This document shows positions 19,401 to 27,004 of a DNA stretch of 64,000 nt, piece after piece. Under the pieces are notes generated by a model. The model was not told the DNA's origin and did not search any database. It saw nothing but the letters and a program-made list of their open reading frames with translations. Both the position numbers and the translations under genes were made by a program. Every line of letters begins with the position of its first letter. The first letter of the stretch is position 1. The DNA is from Ferrovibrio sp046297595 (GTDB lineage: Bacteria; Pseudomonadota; Alphaproteobacteria; Ferrovibrionales; Ferrovibrionaceae): the NCBI RefSeq assembly GCF_046297595.1, contig NZ_JBKBHT010000002.1:186001-250000 (forward strand). The letters run 5' to 3'.

Positions 19401-19590
19401 CCACCGTGCGCGCCACCGTCTCGGCATCGGCGCCGGGATAGCTGGCGGTGACGTTGATCTGCGGCGGGGCAATTTCAGGATATTCGCTGATCGGCAGCTG
19501 GGTATAGGCGATCGCGCCGATGATCACCGTCACGATGGAGATGACAGCGGCAAAAATCGGCCGGTCGACGAAGAAATGTCCGAACTTCAT
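16411..19590 (-). CDS. RND multidrug efflux pump, inner-membrane subunit (HAE-1 family)
   Basis: The 1059-residue product has the length and layout of AcrB/MexB pumps: 12 membrane segments with two large periplasmic loops. The N-terminus MKFGHFFVDRPIFAAVISI is typical. Proton-relay residues are visible: the Asp pair in GIVVDDAIVVVENIE (segment 4) and the Lys in GLAAKNAILIVEFA (segment 10). It should exchange protons for drugs or other amphiphiles taken from the periplasm, working with the adaptor encoded upstream and an outer-membrane channel encoded elsewhere. The ATG at 19590 was preferred over an upstream frame start at 19659, which adds an Arg-rich stretch. The gap to the adaptor gene is 31 bases. 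Confidence 0.95.
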   Translation of the reverse strand: MKFGHFFVDRPIFAAVISIVTVIIGAIAYTQLPISEYPEIAPPQINVTASYPGADAETVARTVATPIEQEINGVENMLYMSSYSTAAGVMQLTVTFRPGTNLDDAQVQVQNRVTIAEPRLPEEVRRQGITTRKQSGDFLMVVHLLSPDKRYDELYIANYMNLRIREQLLRLDGVGNVTVFGGSEYAIRIWLDPNRLSAYGLSGADVVAALQAQNVQVSGGALGQQPAPDSNPLQVMVTTQGRFDDVRQFRNVIVKTGTDGRIVQLEDVARVEMGGKDYTSRSYLDGQTAVAMGVFQRPGTNALATSEEVIAKMEELKKDFPPGLEYTIIYNPTEFVEQSVNEVYKTLIEAIILVALVVLVFLQNWRAAIIPILAIPVSLIGTFAVMAAFGFSLNVLSLFGLVLAIGIVVDDAIVVVENIERNIALGMSPRDAAHETMDEVGTAVVAIAVVLSAVFIPTAFIPGISGQFYKQFALTIAAATIISAFNSLTLSPALGAILLKRHEKGEHHRPAFAPLRWLQVAGDKFNVGFDRMGDRYSRSVGGIVKRRVMMLGVYGLLVAATGFMFYTVPPGFIPPLDRGYAIVVIQLPDGASLSRTDEVTQKATKLIESAPGVAHVVAIPGFNGATFTNSNNASVMFTPFTPFEERLAQGLTSDAIVGQMIGRLQAIEEAFVIAIPPPAVPGIGSGGGFKMQLQNRSGDDVRPLLAAAYQMMGRATQTRGVTGVFTTFSASSPQVFLEIDRVKAQMLNVPLANVFDTLQVNLGSAYVNDFNAFGRIFQVRAQADAGFRLTKEDIQRLKVRSASGELVPMGTLVALRETAGPDLIQRYNMYVSVPLQGNTAPGYSTGQSLTAMEQLAGQVLQPGQGFEWTEIALQERMTGNTAVFVFILAIVFVFLALAAQYESWVLPLAIMLIVPMSMLFGLFGVWLAGIDNNVLVQIGFVVLIGLAAKNAILIVEFARQIEHEGKSAVDAVIEACRLRLRPILMTAFAFILGVLPLVVSSGAGAEMRRSLGTAVFSGMIGVTLVGLFLTPVFYVVLRAFVRRRAAPVVPPPAEPQTGE

Positions 19591-19621
19591 GGCTGCCTCG
19601 CGGCGTAAAGCGGAAAAGGGA

Positions 19622-20833
19622 TTACTTCGACGCGCCCTGCGGGGCGCCCGCCTGGGCACCTGGCTGCGGCAGGGCCATCAGGCCCTGCCAGACCGGCGGC
19701 AGGGTCACCGGCTGCGGCGTCACCCGTCCGCCGCCCAGACGCACGCGCTGCAGCCCGTTGATTACCACCGTCTCGTCGCCCTTCAGGCCCTCGCGGACGA
19801 TGCGGTAGCTGTCGGTACGCGAACCCAACTTCACCGGACGCTGCTGCACGGCCCCATCGGCTCCGACAACATAGACATACCGGCGGTCGAGGTCGGTCAG
19901 GATCGCCTCGTCGGGCAGCAGCACTGCTTGGTATTCCGGGCTGCCCGGCACGGCGATGCGACCGAACAGACCCGGCGTCAGGAACAGGTCCTTGTTTTCG
20001 AACACGGCGCGCAGGCGCATGGTGCCGGTGGCTGCATCCAGGCGGTTGTCGGTGAAATCGAGCTTGCCCTTGTGGGTGAAGCTCTTCTCGTCGGAAAGCT
20101 GCACGGCCACCGGCAAACCCTTGCCGTTACCGTTGCCGCCGTTCTGCTTGGCGATGCGCTGGTAGGCCAGATAGGAACGCTCGTCGATATCGAAATAGAA
20201 ATACACCGGATCGAGCTGCACGATGGTGGTCAGCAGCGTCTCGTTCTCGCGCACCAAGTTGCCCTCGGTGACCAGCTTGCGTGAGATACGGCCGGCAATC
20301 GGGGCGCGGATCTCGGTGAAGCTCAGGTTCAGGCGCGCGGTTTCCAGGGCGGCGCGGGCGCCGGCGATGTTGGCCTGCGCAGCCAGGAAGGTTTGCCGGC
20401 GCTGGTCGAGTGTAGCGGCAGCGGCGGCACCGGTCTGGGTCAGGCGCTGGTAACGCTCGAATTCCAGCTTGGCCAGATCGAATTCGGTCTGCCGGCTGTT
20501 CAGCGTCGCCTGCGCCTGGTTGAAGGCCGCCTGATAGGTGCGGCGGTCGATGGTGAACAGCAGGTCGCCCTGGTTCACCGTGGCGCCGTCCTGGAAATGC
20601 ACGGTATCGAGATAACCGCTGACGCGGGCCCGGACTTCCACCGCACCGACCGCATCGAAGCGGCCGGTATATTCATCCATCTCGACGATGGGCTTCACCA
20701 CCGGCTTGGCCACCGTCACCGGCGGCGGGCCGCCGGGGCCACCCTGCGCAAAAGCCGCAGAGGCCGTGAAGGAAAAAACGGACAGAATAGCGGCTGTCAG
20801 CAGACCGCTGAGACGCAAGGAACGCACCGACAT
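19622..20833 (-). CDS. RND efflux periplasmic adaptor (AcrA/MexA type)
   Basis: A 403-residue membrane-fusion protein with a Sec signal peptide (about residues 1-28, cleavage near AFA), a lipoyl-like domain (VRARVSGYLDTVHFQDGATVNQGD), an alpha-helical hairpin (about 90-155), beta-barrel and membrane-proximal domains. Unlike AcrA it has no lipobox Cys, so it is probably a soluble periplasmic protein. It connects the adjacent RND pump to an outer-membrane channel; none is encoded here. I chose the ATG at 20833, preceded by GGGGG; ATGs at 20857 and an upstream frame start at 20893 lack a convincing ribosome site. The 272 bases upstream (20834-21105) hold no recognisable gene. Confidence 0.92.
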   Translation of the reverse strand: MSVRSLRLSGLLTAAILSVFSFTASAAFAQGGPGGPPPVTVAKPVVKPIVEMDEYTGRFDAVGAVEVRARVSGYLDTVHFQDGATVNQGDLLFTIDRRTYQAAFNQAQATLNSRQTEFDLAKLEFERYQRLTQTGAAAAATLDQRRQTFLAAQANIAGARAALETARLNLSFTEIRAPIAGRISRKLVTEGNLVRENETLLTTIVQLDPVYFYFDIDERSYLAYQRIAKQNGGNGNGKGLPVAVQLSDEKSFTHKGKLDFTDNRLDAATGTMRLRAVFENKDLFLTPGLFGRIAVPGSPEYQAVLLPDEAILTDLDRRYVYVVGADGAVQQRPVKLGSRTDSYRIVREGLKGDETVVINGLQRVRLGGGRVTPQPVTLPPVWQGLMALPQPGAQAGAPQGASK

Positions 20834-21105
20834 CGGGAACCCCCGGGATTTTTGCATGCGCGAAGAAGTAAAGGGCGCAGATAGTATGGACAAGCTAAAG
20901 CTGCGGCCCGGTCTGTGACCAATGCCACGAAAACTTTACGCGGCGGCACCTTAACGGCAGTTCAAGCAAGGTGCCTGTAAGAAATTGCACCCATGCTTTA
21001 TCTGTTCAGTAATCAGAGAACCCCGCCGCTGCCTGTTAAATATAGTACATATCAGGAACGATCCCGTCGTGCAACATCCCCTGTGTTGGACAAAGAACCC
21101 AATAT

Positions 21106-21531
21106 TCAGAATGGTTTGACGATGACCAGGATGACGATGCCGATCATCAAGAGGGTCGGCACCTCGTTAATGAAACGGTAAAAGCGCTGGCTGTGGCGGT
21201 TCCGGTCTTCGGCGAAGTCGCGCTGCCAGCGGGCCAGTCCGCCATGGGCTCCCTGCATGCCGAGCACCAGCACGACCTTGACCCAGAACCAGGGCTGGTC
21301 CCAGTGATGGCCCAGCCAGGCAATCGAGACGCCGAAGATCCAGGTGGCGCCCATGGCCGGATTGATGATCGCCTTCAGCAGGCGCCGCTCCATCACCTTG
21401 AAGGTCTCGGATTCCTTCGAGCCTGGTGTCGCCTCGCAGTGATAGACGTAGAGCCGCGGCAGGTAGAGCATGCCGGCCATCCAAGCGATGACCGATATGA
21501 CATGCAGGGCTTTCAGCCAGTCGTAGAGCAT
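21106..21531 (-). CDS. hemJ: Protoporphyrinogen IX oxidase HemJ
   Basis: A 141-residue integral membrane protein matching HemJ in length: four membrane segments, the conserved His in LKALHVISVIAWMAGMLYLPRL (quoted as LKALHV...YLPRL) and Lys in WFWVKVVLVL. HemJ oxidises protoporphyrinogen IX to protoporphyrin IX at the inner membrane, the step before the ferrochelatase encoded nearby by hemH. The start at 21531 (MLYDWLKALHV) matches the family. The gene is 22 bases downstream of the marR-type gene and probably cotranscribed with it, which would place a heme step under the palindromic marR operator (inference). Confidence 0.92.
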   Translation of the reverse strand: MLYDWLKALHVISVIAWMAGMLYLPRLYVYHCEATPGSKESETFKVMERRLLKAIINPAMGATWIFGVSIAWLGHHWDQPWFWVKVVLVLGMQGAHGGLARWQRDFAEDRNRHSQRFYRFINEVPTLLMIGIVILVIVKPF

Positions 21532-21553
21532 GCGCCTGATTAACCCCAGCCGT

Positions 21554-22096
21554 TCAGGCCCGCAAGTCCGACGGCTGCGGTTCGTCGCAGGCTCCGTCCA
21601 CCGGACAGCCATTGCGGAAGCAGGGGCCGGCATCGCAATAGCGGCAGACGGCATGGGCCTGGCGCCGCGACACCGGCATATGGCCCAGGATCTTGCGCAG
21701 CAATCCGTCGAACTGCTTCCGTTCGGTTGCACTCAGGCCTTCGAGCAATGCCTGCAGCCGGCGCTGGCGCTGGGTCAGGATGTCGCGCCGGCGCTGCCGC
21801 CCCAGTGACGTGAGTTTCAGTGCCATGGTGCGGCCGTCCTCGGGCGATGGCGTCTTCTCCACCAGGTCTTCCGCCACCAGCCGTTCGACCAGCCGCACCG
21901 TGCCGGGATGGGTGAGGCCCAGCACCTCGGCCAGCCTGCCGATGGACAGGCCGGGCAGGATGCCGATGGTGGTGAGTGCCGCACCGGCCTGTCCGCCATG
22001 CTCGCCCGCCGCATCGACGCCATCGCGGATGCGATCGGTGACTGCAACGCCCAGAGCGCCAAGCAGGTTCACCGTGGTGTCTTCGCGCAATGCCAT
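21554..22096 (-). CDS. MarR-family regulator with cysteine-rich C-terminus
   Basis: A 180-residue regulator. Residues about 35-115 form the MarR winged helix (LSIGRLAEVLGLTHPGTVR recognition region, then the wing KTPSPEDGRTMALKLT). The C-terminus adds five cysteines in the pattern C-x2-C-x4-C-x4-C-x5-C, ending CPVDGAC, which could bind a metal or an iron-sulfur cluster or act as a thiol switch. It is divergent from a thioesterase gene; the 133 bases between them contain a perfect 12-bp palindrome embracing both promoters, so autoregulation and control of the thioesterase are likely. The hemJ gene follows after 22 bases. Confidence 0.85.
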   Translation of the reverse strand: MALREDTTVNLLGALGVAVTDRIRDGVDAAGEHGGQAGAALTTIGILPGLSIGRLAEVLGLTHPGTVRLVERLVAEDLVEKTPSPEDGRTMALKLTSLGRQRRRDILTQRQRRLQALLEGLSATERKQFDGLLRKILGHMPVSRRQAHAVCRYCDAGPCFRNGCPVDGACDEPQPSDLRA

Positions 22097-22166
22097 GACA
22101 TTCTCCCCGAGTATCCCGCCGGATTTAAGGCTGCTATCCGGCGATGGTCAACGCGGAAAATCCCGA

Positions 22167-22218
22167 TTGACGAAAATATGTATGAGTAATATATATGAGT
22201 GAGTCATACATATTTCAA
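22167..22218. promoter_or_regulatory. Face-to-face marR/thioesterase promoters sharing one -10, inside a palindromic operator
   Basis: On the plus strand TTGACG (22167-22172), a 17-base spacer and TATATA (22190-22195) form a promoter for the thioesterase. On the minus strand TTGAAA (22218-22213), again 17 bases, leads to the same TATATA read in reverse, giving the marR promoter. AAATATGTATGA (22174-22185) and TCATACATATTT (22204-22215) form a perfect 12-bp inverted repeat between the -35 hexamers. TATGAGT also occurs twice directly (22181-22187, 22194-22200). A bound MarR dimer would block both promoters. Confidence 0.75.
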
Positions 22219-22229
22219 GGATCGCCGCC

Positions 22230-22667
22230 ATGCAGCGCGAAGATGTTTCCTTCCTGTATGCCTACCGGGTGCGCTGGGCTGACCTCGACCCGCAGGACAT
22301 TGTGTTCAATCCGAATTATTTCGTGTTTTTCGACAGCGCGGCCAACGAATACCTGCGCGCTATCGGCTACAGCCTGCGCTCAGCCATGGCCAATGACGGC
22401 GCCGATATCCTGGCGGTGAAGACCGAGGCTGAATTCCGCGGCTCGGCGCGTCTGGATGACGACCTTGAGATCGGTGTCACGGTGCCGCATGTCGGCCGCA
22501 CCAGCTTCCAGTTCGCCTTTCCGGTCTGGCGCGGAAACGAGTTGCTGGTGCTGGGCCGCATTACCTATGTGGCCGTCGGGCTGGCCAGCCGGCGGCCGAT
22601 TCCGGTGCCGGTGGCCTTCATCGCAGCCATACGAAACTTCGAAAAGACCATGCCCGTGGAGGCCTGA
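22230..22667 (+). CDS. Acyl-CoA thioesterase, 4-hydroxybenzoyl-CoA thioesterase type
   Basis: A 145-residue hotdog-fold protein of the 4HBT family. The catalytic-loop motif is present near the N-terminus: RVRWADLDPQDIVFNPNYF, with the Asp of DPQDIVF as the likely catalytic residue and NPNYF beginning the long helix. It should hydrolyse an acyl-CoA thioester in the cytoplasm; the acyl group cannot be read from sequence. It is divergent from the marR-type gene and starts 15 bases from the end of the operator palindrome. Its stop is 1 base from the DUF1127 gene, so the two are probably cotranscribed. Confidence 0.85.
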   Translation: MQREDVSFLYAYRVRWADLDPQDIVFNPNYFVFFDSAANEYLRAIGYSLRSAMANDGADILAVKTEAEFRGSARLDDDLEIGVTVPHVGRTSFQFAFPVWRGNELLVLGRITYVAVGLASRRPIPVPVAFIAAIRNFEKTMPVEA

Positions 22668-22668
22668 C

Positions 22669-22887
22669 ATGACCTGCAGCGATTTGCTCTCCATACCCCT
22701 GTCTCACGACAGAGAGTCCGGAACAATCAAGGCGCGGTTCAATCGGGTGATCGCCCTGCTGCGCTGCTGGCACAGCCGCGCCCGCGAGCGGCAACAGTTG
22801 GCTGCGATGGGCAGCCTGGCTTGGCGCGATCTGGGCCTCAGCGACGTCGATGTGCGGCAAGAGGTGAACAAACCGTTCTGGCGCTGA
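22669..22887 (+). CDS. DUF1127 (YjiS-like) small protein
   Basis: A 72-residue basic protein. The C-terminal half carries the DUF1127 signature: an Arg-rich helix followed by LAAMGSLAWRDLGLSDVDV, with the WRDLGLS core. Short DUF1127 proteins are common in Alphaproteobacteria; some larger relatives influence RNA turnover and phosphate or stress responses, but this member's role is unknown. It follows the thioesterase stop by 1 base and is presumably expressed from the same marR-controlled promoter. Its stop is 5 bases from the convergent hemH stop. Confidence 0.8.
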   Translation: MTCSDLLSIPLSHDRESGTIKARFNRVIALLRCWHSRARERQQLAAMGSLAWRDLGLSDVDVRQEVNKPFWR

Positions 22888-22892
22888 GGACC

Positions 22893-23936
22893 TCAGCTCT
22901 TGCAGACACAGCGCCGCCAGGCATTGCCGCAGGAACGTTCGCCGCTGCCGCAGCGCGGGGCGCCATCGAACACATCCTGGCTTGCCATGGCACCGCGCAC
23001 CAGACGGCCGAGGCCGGCGATGAATTCCGGCTGCACGCCAACAGTAGGCACCCGCACATAACCGGCGGCGCCGTTATGCTGCGCCAGTTCGGCATATTCG
23101 ATGTCGAGTTCCACCAGTGTCTCGGAATGCTCCGACACGAAAGCCACCGGCACCACGACAACCACGTGGCCATCTTTGGCTGCACGCTCGATCTCGGCAT
23201 CGGTGGCAGGTCCGATCCATTCCAGCGGTCCGACGCGGCTCTGGTAGCAGATCTGCATCTCCAGATCGGGGCGTTTGAGCTGGCGCTGGATCGCCGCCAC
23301 GCTTTTTTCCACCTGCATCTGATAGGGGTCGCCGTCGTTCACCACTTTCTTCGGCAGGCCATGGGCGGAGAACAGGATGCGCGGCTTTCCCATCGCCTCA
23401 GCCTGCAGCAATGCCGCCTGCAGCAGCTGCGTCTGCGCCGCGATGAAGCCTGGTTCATCCGGATAGCAGCCGATGGCTGCCGTGGGCACGTCAAGGCCGA
23501 CCTGCGTTGCCGCGCGCTGCCAGTCAGTGAGAGACGATCCGGTGGTGGTGGTGGAGAATTGCGGATAGAGCGGCAGCAGGATCACACGCTCCGCGCCCCA
23601 GTCCTTCGCCGCTTTCGCCGCTTCCTGCGCGAAAGGATGCCAGTAACGCATGGCAATGAACACGGCATAGTCGTCGCTGCCCAGCGCAGTCTTCAGGGCC
23701 GCCGCCTGGGCTTCGGTCTGCGGCAAAATCGGCGAACGGCCGCCCATCTGCGCATAAATCCCTGCGGCCTTCGGCGCGCGACGCGACGAGATCAGTTTCG
23801 CCAGCAGCCAGCGGAACGGATTGGGTAGCCGGATGATGGCCGGATCGTTGAACAGGTTGAACAGGAAAGGCTGCACGGCCTGCTGGCTGTCCGGCCCACC
23901 GAGATTGAACAGGATGACGGCGGTTTTCTGGGGCAT
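22893..23936 (-). CDS. hemH: Ferrochelatase HemH
   Basis: A 347-residue ferrochelatase that inserts ferrous iron into protoporphyrin IX, the last step of protoheme synthesis. Conserved elements include the N-terminal LFNLGGPDS, the AMRYWHPF and PLYPQFSTTTTGSS segments, and the catalytic His in FSAHGLPKK, with SEHSETLVELDIEY near the C-terminus. The last 22 residues add four cysteines (C-x6-C-x6-C-x-C), a pattern seen in ferrochelatases that carry a [2Fe-2S] cluster. It lies downstream of hemE on the same strand, with 118 bases between them. Confidence 0.96.
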   Translation of the reverse strand: MPQKTAVILFNLGGPDSQQAVQPFLFNLFNDPAIIRLPNPFRWLLAKLISSRRAPKAAGIYAQMGGRSPILPQTEAQAAALKTALGSDDYAVFIAMRYWHPFAQEAAKAAKDWGAERVILLPLYPQFSTTTTGSSLTDWQRAATQVGLDVPTAAIGCYPDEPGFIAAQTQLLQAALLQAEAMGKPRILFSAHGLPKKVVNDGDPYQMQVEKSVAAIQRQLKRPDLEMQICYQSRVGPLEWIGPATDAEIERAAKDGHVVVVVPVAFVSEHSETLVELDIEYAELAQHNGAAGYVRVPTVGVQPEFIAGLGRLVRGAMASQDVFDGAPRCGSGERSCGNAWRRCVCKS

Positions 23937-24054
23937 GATGAAGAAGGATGTAGACTGAATCCCTGCCGCAGCAACAGAGCAAAACGCCGCAGGGCTTGAG
24001 AAATCCGAAAGAATACGGTGAAAAAACCGCAGACTTTCGTCTCAGATTGCCATC

Positions 24055-25125
24055 TTACACCGCCGTCTCGGTACCCTTCACCAGACGCACCAACTCTTCC
24101 ACATGGCGCACGGGTGTTTCCGGCACAATGCCGTGGCCCAGGTTGAATATGTGGTTGCGGCCCGAAAACGTCCGCAGCAGACGCTGCACGGCCTCGGCCA
24201 TGGCCTGGCCGCCCACCACCAGCAGGCGCGGATCGAGGTTGCCCTGCACCGGCGTCCTGTTCCACAGATGGTCGCGCGCCCAGTTCAGCGGTACGGTGTA
24301 GTCCAAGCCAATCGCATCGGCACCGGTGGCCGCGGCATAACCATCGTAGAGCGCGCCGGCGCCGCGCGGGAATGCGATCACCGGCACCTTCGGATGCTTC
24401 TGTTTCAGCGCCGTGATGATCCGGCGCACCGGATCAATGCAGTAGCGGCGGAATTCCGCTTCCGGCAGGACGCCGGCCCAGGTATCGAATAGTTGCACGA
24501 CTTCCGCGCCCGCCACGATCTGGCGATCGAGATAATCGACAGTCGCCTCGACCAGGATATTCATGAGGCTATCCAGACCAAACGGATTGCCGAAGGCCCA
24601 GGTCTTGGCCGCGGCATGGTCACTCGACCCGCGACCCTCAATCATATAGGTCGCCACCGTCCAGGGCGCCCCGGCAAAGCCGATCAACGTGCAGTCCGGG
24701 GGTAGCTCCCCCTTGATGCGGCTCACCGCCTCGTAGACCGGGTCCAGGCGCTTGTGGATGCCCTTCGGATCCAGGCGGACCAGTTCGCCGGCCGTGCGGA
24801 TCGCATCCAGCACCGGACCCTCGTTTTCCTTGAAGGCCAGACCCTGGCCCAGGGCCTGCGGCACCAGCAGGATATCCGCGAACAGTATGGCGGCGTCGAA
24901 ACCGAAGCGCCGGATCGGCTGCAATGTCACTTCCGCCGCCAGGGCCGGATTGTAACAGAGATCGAGGAAACTGCCGGCTTGGGCACGGGTGGCCCGGTAT
25001 TCCGGCAGATAGCGTCCGGCCTGACGCATCAGCCACATGGGGGGACGTTCGCTGGGCAGGCCGGCTAGCGTGCGCAACAGGGGTTTGGTTGGCTGTTCAG
25101 CCTGGGCGGGAGGGAGTCGGGCCAT
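24055..25125 (-). CDS. hemE: Uroporphyrinogen decarboxylase HemE
   Basis: The 356-residue enzyme decarboxylates the four acetate side chains of uroporphyrinogen III to give coproporphyrinogen III. Family signatures are clear: PPMWLMRQAGRYLPEYR near the N-terminus, the GFAGAPWTVATYMIEG segment, QLFDTWAGVL, and GHGIVPETPVRHVEELV at the end. It starts at 25125, next to an AT-rich 20-base block and the probable replication origin, and is transcribed away from it. hemH follows downstream. Confidence 0.97.
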   Translation of the reverse strand: MARLPPAQAEQPTKPLLRTLAGLPSERPPMWLMRQAGRYLPEYRATRAQAGSFLDLCYNPALAAEVTLQPIRRFGFDAAILFADILLVPQALGQGLAFKENEGPVLDAIRTAGELVRLDPKGIHKRLDPVYEAVSRIKGELPPDCTLIGFAGAPWTVATYMIEGRGSSDHAAAKTWAFGNPFGLDSLMNILVEATVDYLDRQIVAGAEVVQLFDTWAGVLPEAEFRRYCIDPVRRIITALKQKHPKVPVIAFPRGAGALYDGYAAATGADAIGLDYTVPLNWARDHLWNRTPVQGNLDPRLLVVGGQAMAEAVQRLLRTFSGRNHIFNLGHGIVPETPVRHVEELVRLVKGTETAV

Positions 25126-25532
25126 TCCTTATTCCTCTTCTATTTTATTTAAAAATAAAAGTGATGTAGTGGTTTGTTGTGCGGTGTGAGTCGGGGATAA
25201 CTGCTTCTCCGCCATGCGTCCCGGACTCTGTCCCGATTGGGTGGGATAACCCGTTCCGTTTGGCCGGTTTTGGGATAAACCGACCCGACTCGTCGCATAA
25301 CCGCCATGAATCGGCCACAGGAATGATGGGGATAACGGGGATGATTGTCCCTGGTGGGAGCAGATGTGGATTTTCCCCGTTTTGCACAGGGACGGACAAA
25401 AAATGATCCGCCGGTGACAGGTCTGTTGCATGAAAACCGGCTTGCGGGCATGAAAATGACTGGGTTGGGGAAAAAGCCGGCCTTATCCGCTATTTCCCCG
25501 TTTTCCACAGCCGGAAGGGTCTTTCTCAGTCG
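25126..25532. other. oriC: Probable chromosomal replication origin (oriC)
   Basis: The 407-base region between hemE and the PPDK-regulator gene has no gene and is the position of the origin in Caulobacter and Rickettsia. It holds a pure A/T 20-mer at 25141-25160, a candidate unwinding element, and at least six sites within one or two mismatches of the DnaA box TTATCCACA: reverse-strand sites at 25192-25200, 25270-25278, 25327-25335 (TTATCCCCA, 8/9) and 25365-25373, and forward sites at 25483-25491 and 25501-25509 (TTTTCCACA, 8/9). A weaker site lies at 25241-25249. No CtrA-type TTAA-N7-TTAA pair was found. Confidence 0.75.
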
Positions 25533-26414
25533 ATGCCGAAAACCGTGCGGCCGCATATTCATCTGGTTTCGGATGCCACCGGCGAGACGCTGAAATCCGT
25601 CGCCAAGGCGGCCCTCGTGCAGTTCCAGAAATCCCAGGAAGAGGTGGAAACCCATACCTGGGCCCTGGTGCGTAAACCCCTGCAGATGGAACGTGTGGTC
25701 GAGGCCATCGCCGCCATGGGCGGGCTGGTGCTGTTCACCATCGTCGATCCTCAACTGCGCGAAATCCTGGTGAAAGGCTGCGCCAAGGCCAAGCTGCCCA
25801 TCGTGCCGGTGCTCGATCCGGTGATCCTCGCCTTCGGCAAGTATCTGGGCGAAAAGGCCCAGAACCTGCCGGGTCGGCAGCATGAACTGGACGCGGAATA
25901 TTTCCATCGCATCGACGCGATGCATTTCACCATCGCCCATGACGATGGCCAGCTCACCATGGATATCGAGAAGGCCGATATCGTGTTGGTCGGCGTGTCG
26001 CGCACCTCCAAGACGCCAACCTCGATCTACCTGGCCAACCGCGGCTACAAGACCGCCAATGTGCCCATCGTGCCTGGGCTGGTCATCCCGCCCGAACTGG
26101 AAAACGCGCGCCAGCCGCTGGTGGTGGGGCTCACCACCTCGCCCGACCGCCTGGTCTCGATCCGGCGCAACCGGCTGATTTCGATGCATGAGTCGACTCA
26201 GACCGATTATGTGGACGATGAACGCGTGCGCGAGGAACTCAACATTGCGCGCAAGCTCTGCGCCAAGCATAACTGGCCGATGATCGACGTCACCCGCCGC
26301 TCCATCGAGGAAACCGCCGCCGCGATCCTCAACCTGCATGCCCGCCGGGAAGAGCAGCGCAAGCAGCAGGCGCTCGACCTCGATGCGCCGCCGCAGAAAG
26401 GCCCGCGCGCGTGA
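25533..26414 (+). CDS. Pyruvate, phosphate dikinase / PEP synthase regulatory protein
   Basis: A 293-residue member of the DUF299 family, bifunctional Ser/Thr kinase and pyrophosphorylase that inactivates PPDK or PEP synthase by ADP-dependent phosphorylation and reactivates it by phosphorolysis. The P-loop-like GVSRTSKTPTSIYLA motif (about 153-167) and the N-terminal HLVSDATGETLKSVA are typical. No PPDK or PEP synthase gene is in the window, so the exact target is open. It begins just beyond the oriC region and is the first gene of the run ppsR-maf-aroE-coaE-dnaQ; its stop overlaps the maf start by 4 bases. Confidence 0.92.
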   Translation: MPKTVRPHIHLVSDATGETLKSVAKAALVQFQKSQEEVETHTWALVRKPLQMERVVEAIAAMGGLVLFTIVDPQLREILVKGCAKAKLPIVPVLDPVILAFGKYLGEKAQNLPGRQHELDAEYFHRIDAMHFTIAHDDGQLTMDIEKADIVLVGVSRTSKTPTSIYLANRGYKTANVPIVPGLVIPPELENARQPLVVGLTTSPDRLVSIRRNRLISMHESTQTDYVDDERVREELNIARKLCAKHNWPMIDVTRRSIEETAAAILNLHARREEQRKQQALDLDAPPQKGPRA

Positions 26415-27004
26415 CCCTGATCCTGGCCTCGGCCAGCCCGTCCCGGGCGGCCATGCTGCGTTCTGCCGGACTGGATTTTTCCGTGCAGCCGGCGCGCGTG
26501 GATGAAAGCGAGATCAAGCTGGCACTGCAGGCGGAAGGCGCGCCGCCATCCGAAGCCGCCACGGCATTGGCCGAACTGAAGGCGCAGCGCGTGTCGCCCT
26601 CTGCCGGCAGCGACTTCATCATCGGCGCTGACCAGATGCTGGTCTGCGAGGGCCGCTGGTACGACAAGCCGGACACCATGCAGGGGGCCCGCGCGCACCT
26701 GCAGGCACTGCGCGGCAAGACCCATGAACTGGTTTCCGCCGTGGTGCTGGCGCGCGGTGGCGGCATCATCTGGCGCCATGTGGATGTGGCGCGGCTGACC
26801 ATGCGTAATTTCAGCGACGATTTCGTCGACGCCTATCTGGCCCAGGCCGGCGAGGCCGTGCTGTCGTCGGTGGGCGCCTATCAGCTCGAAGGCCTGGGCG
26901 TGCAGCTGTTCAGCCGCATCCAGGGCGATTTCTTCACCATCCTCGGGCTGCCGCTGCTGCCGCTGCTGGATATCCTGCGCGAGAACAGGGTGCTGCGGGC
27001 ATGA
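26411..27004 (+). CDS. maf: Maf family nucleotide pyrophosphatase
   Basis: A 197-residue Maf protein that hydrolyses non-canonical or canonical nucleoside triphosphates to monophosphates. The N-terminal ASASPSRAAMLRSAG loop, GADQMLV and the YQLEGLGVQLFSRIQGDFFTILGLP-type C-terminus (core LEGLGVQLF...GDFF) are characteristic. The GTG start at 26411 overlaps the previous stop (GTGA), and the stop overlaps the aroE start (ATGA), so translation is coupled on both sides. Substrate preference (dTTP/UTP versus m7GTP type) was not resolved. Confidence 0.92.
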   Translation: MTLILASASPSRAAMLRSAGLDFSVQPARVDESEIKLALQAEGAPPSEAATALAELKAQRVSPSAGSDFIIGADQMLVCEGRWYDKPDTMQGARAHLQALRGKTHELVSAVVLARGGGIIWRHVDVARLTMRNFSDDFVDAYLAQAGEAVLSSVGAYQLEGLGVQLFSRIQGDFFTILGLPLLPLLDILRENRVLRA

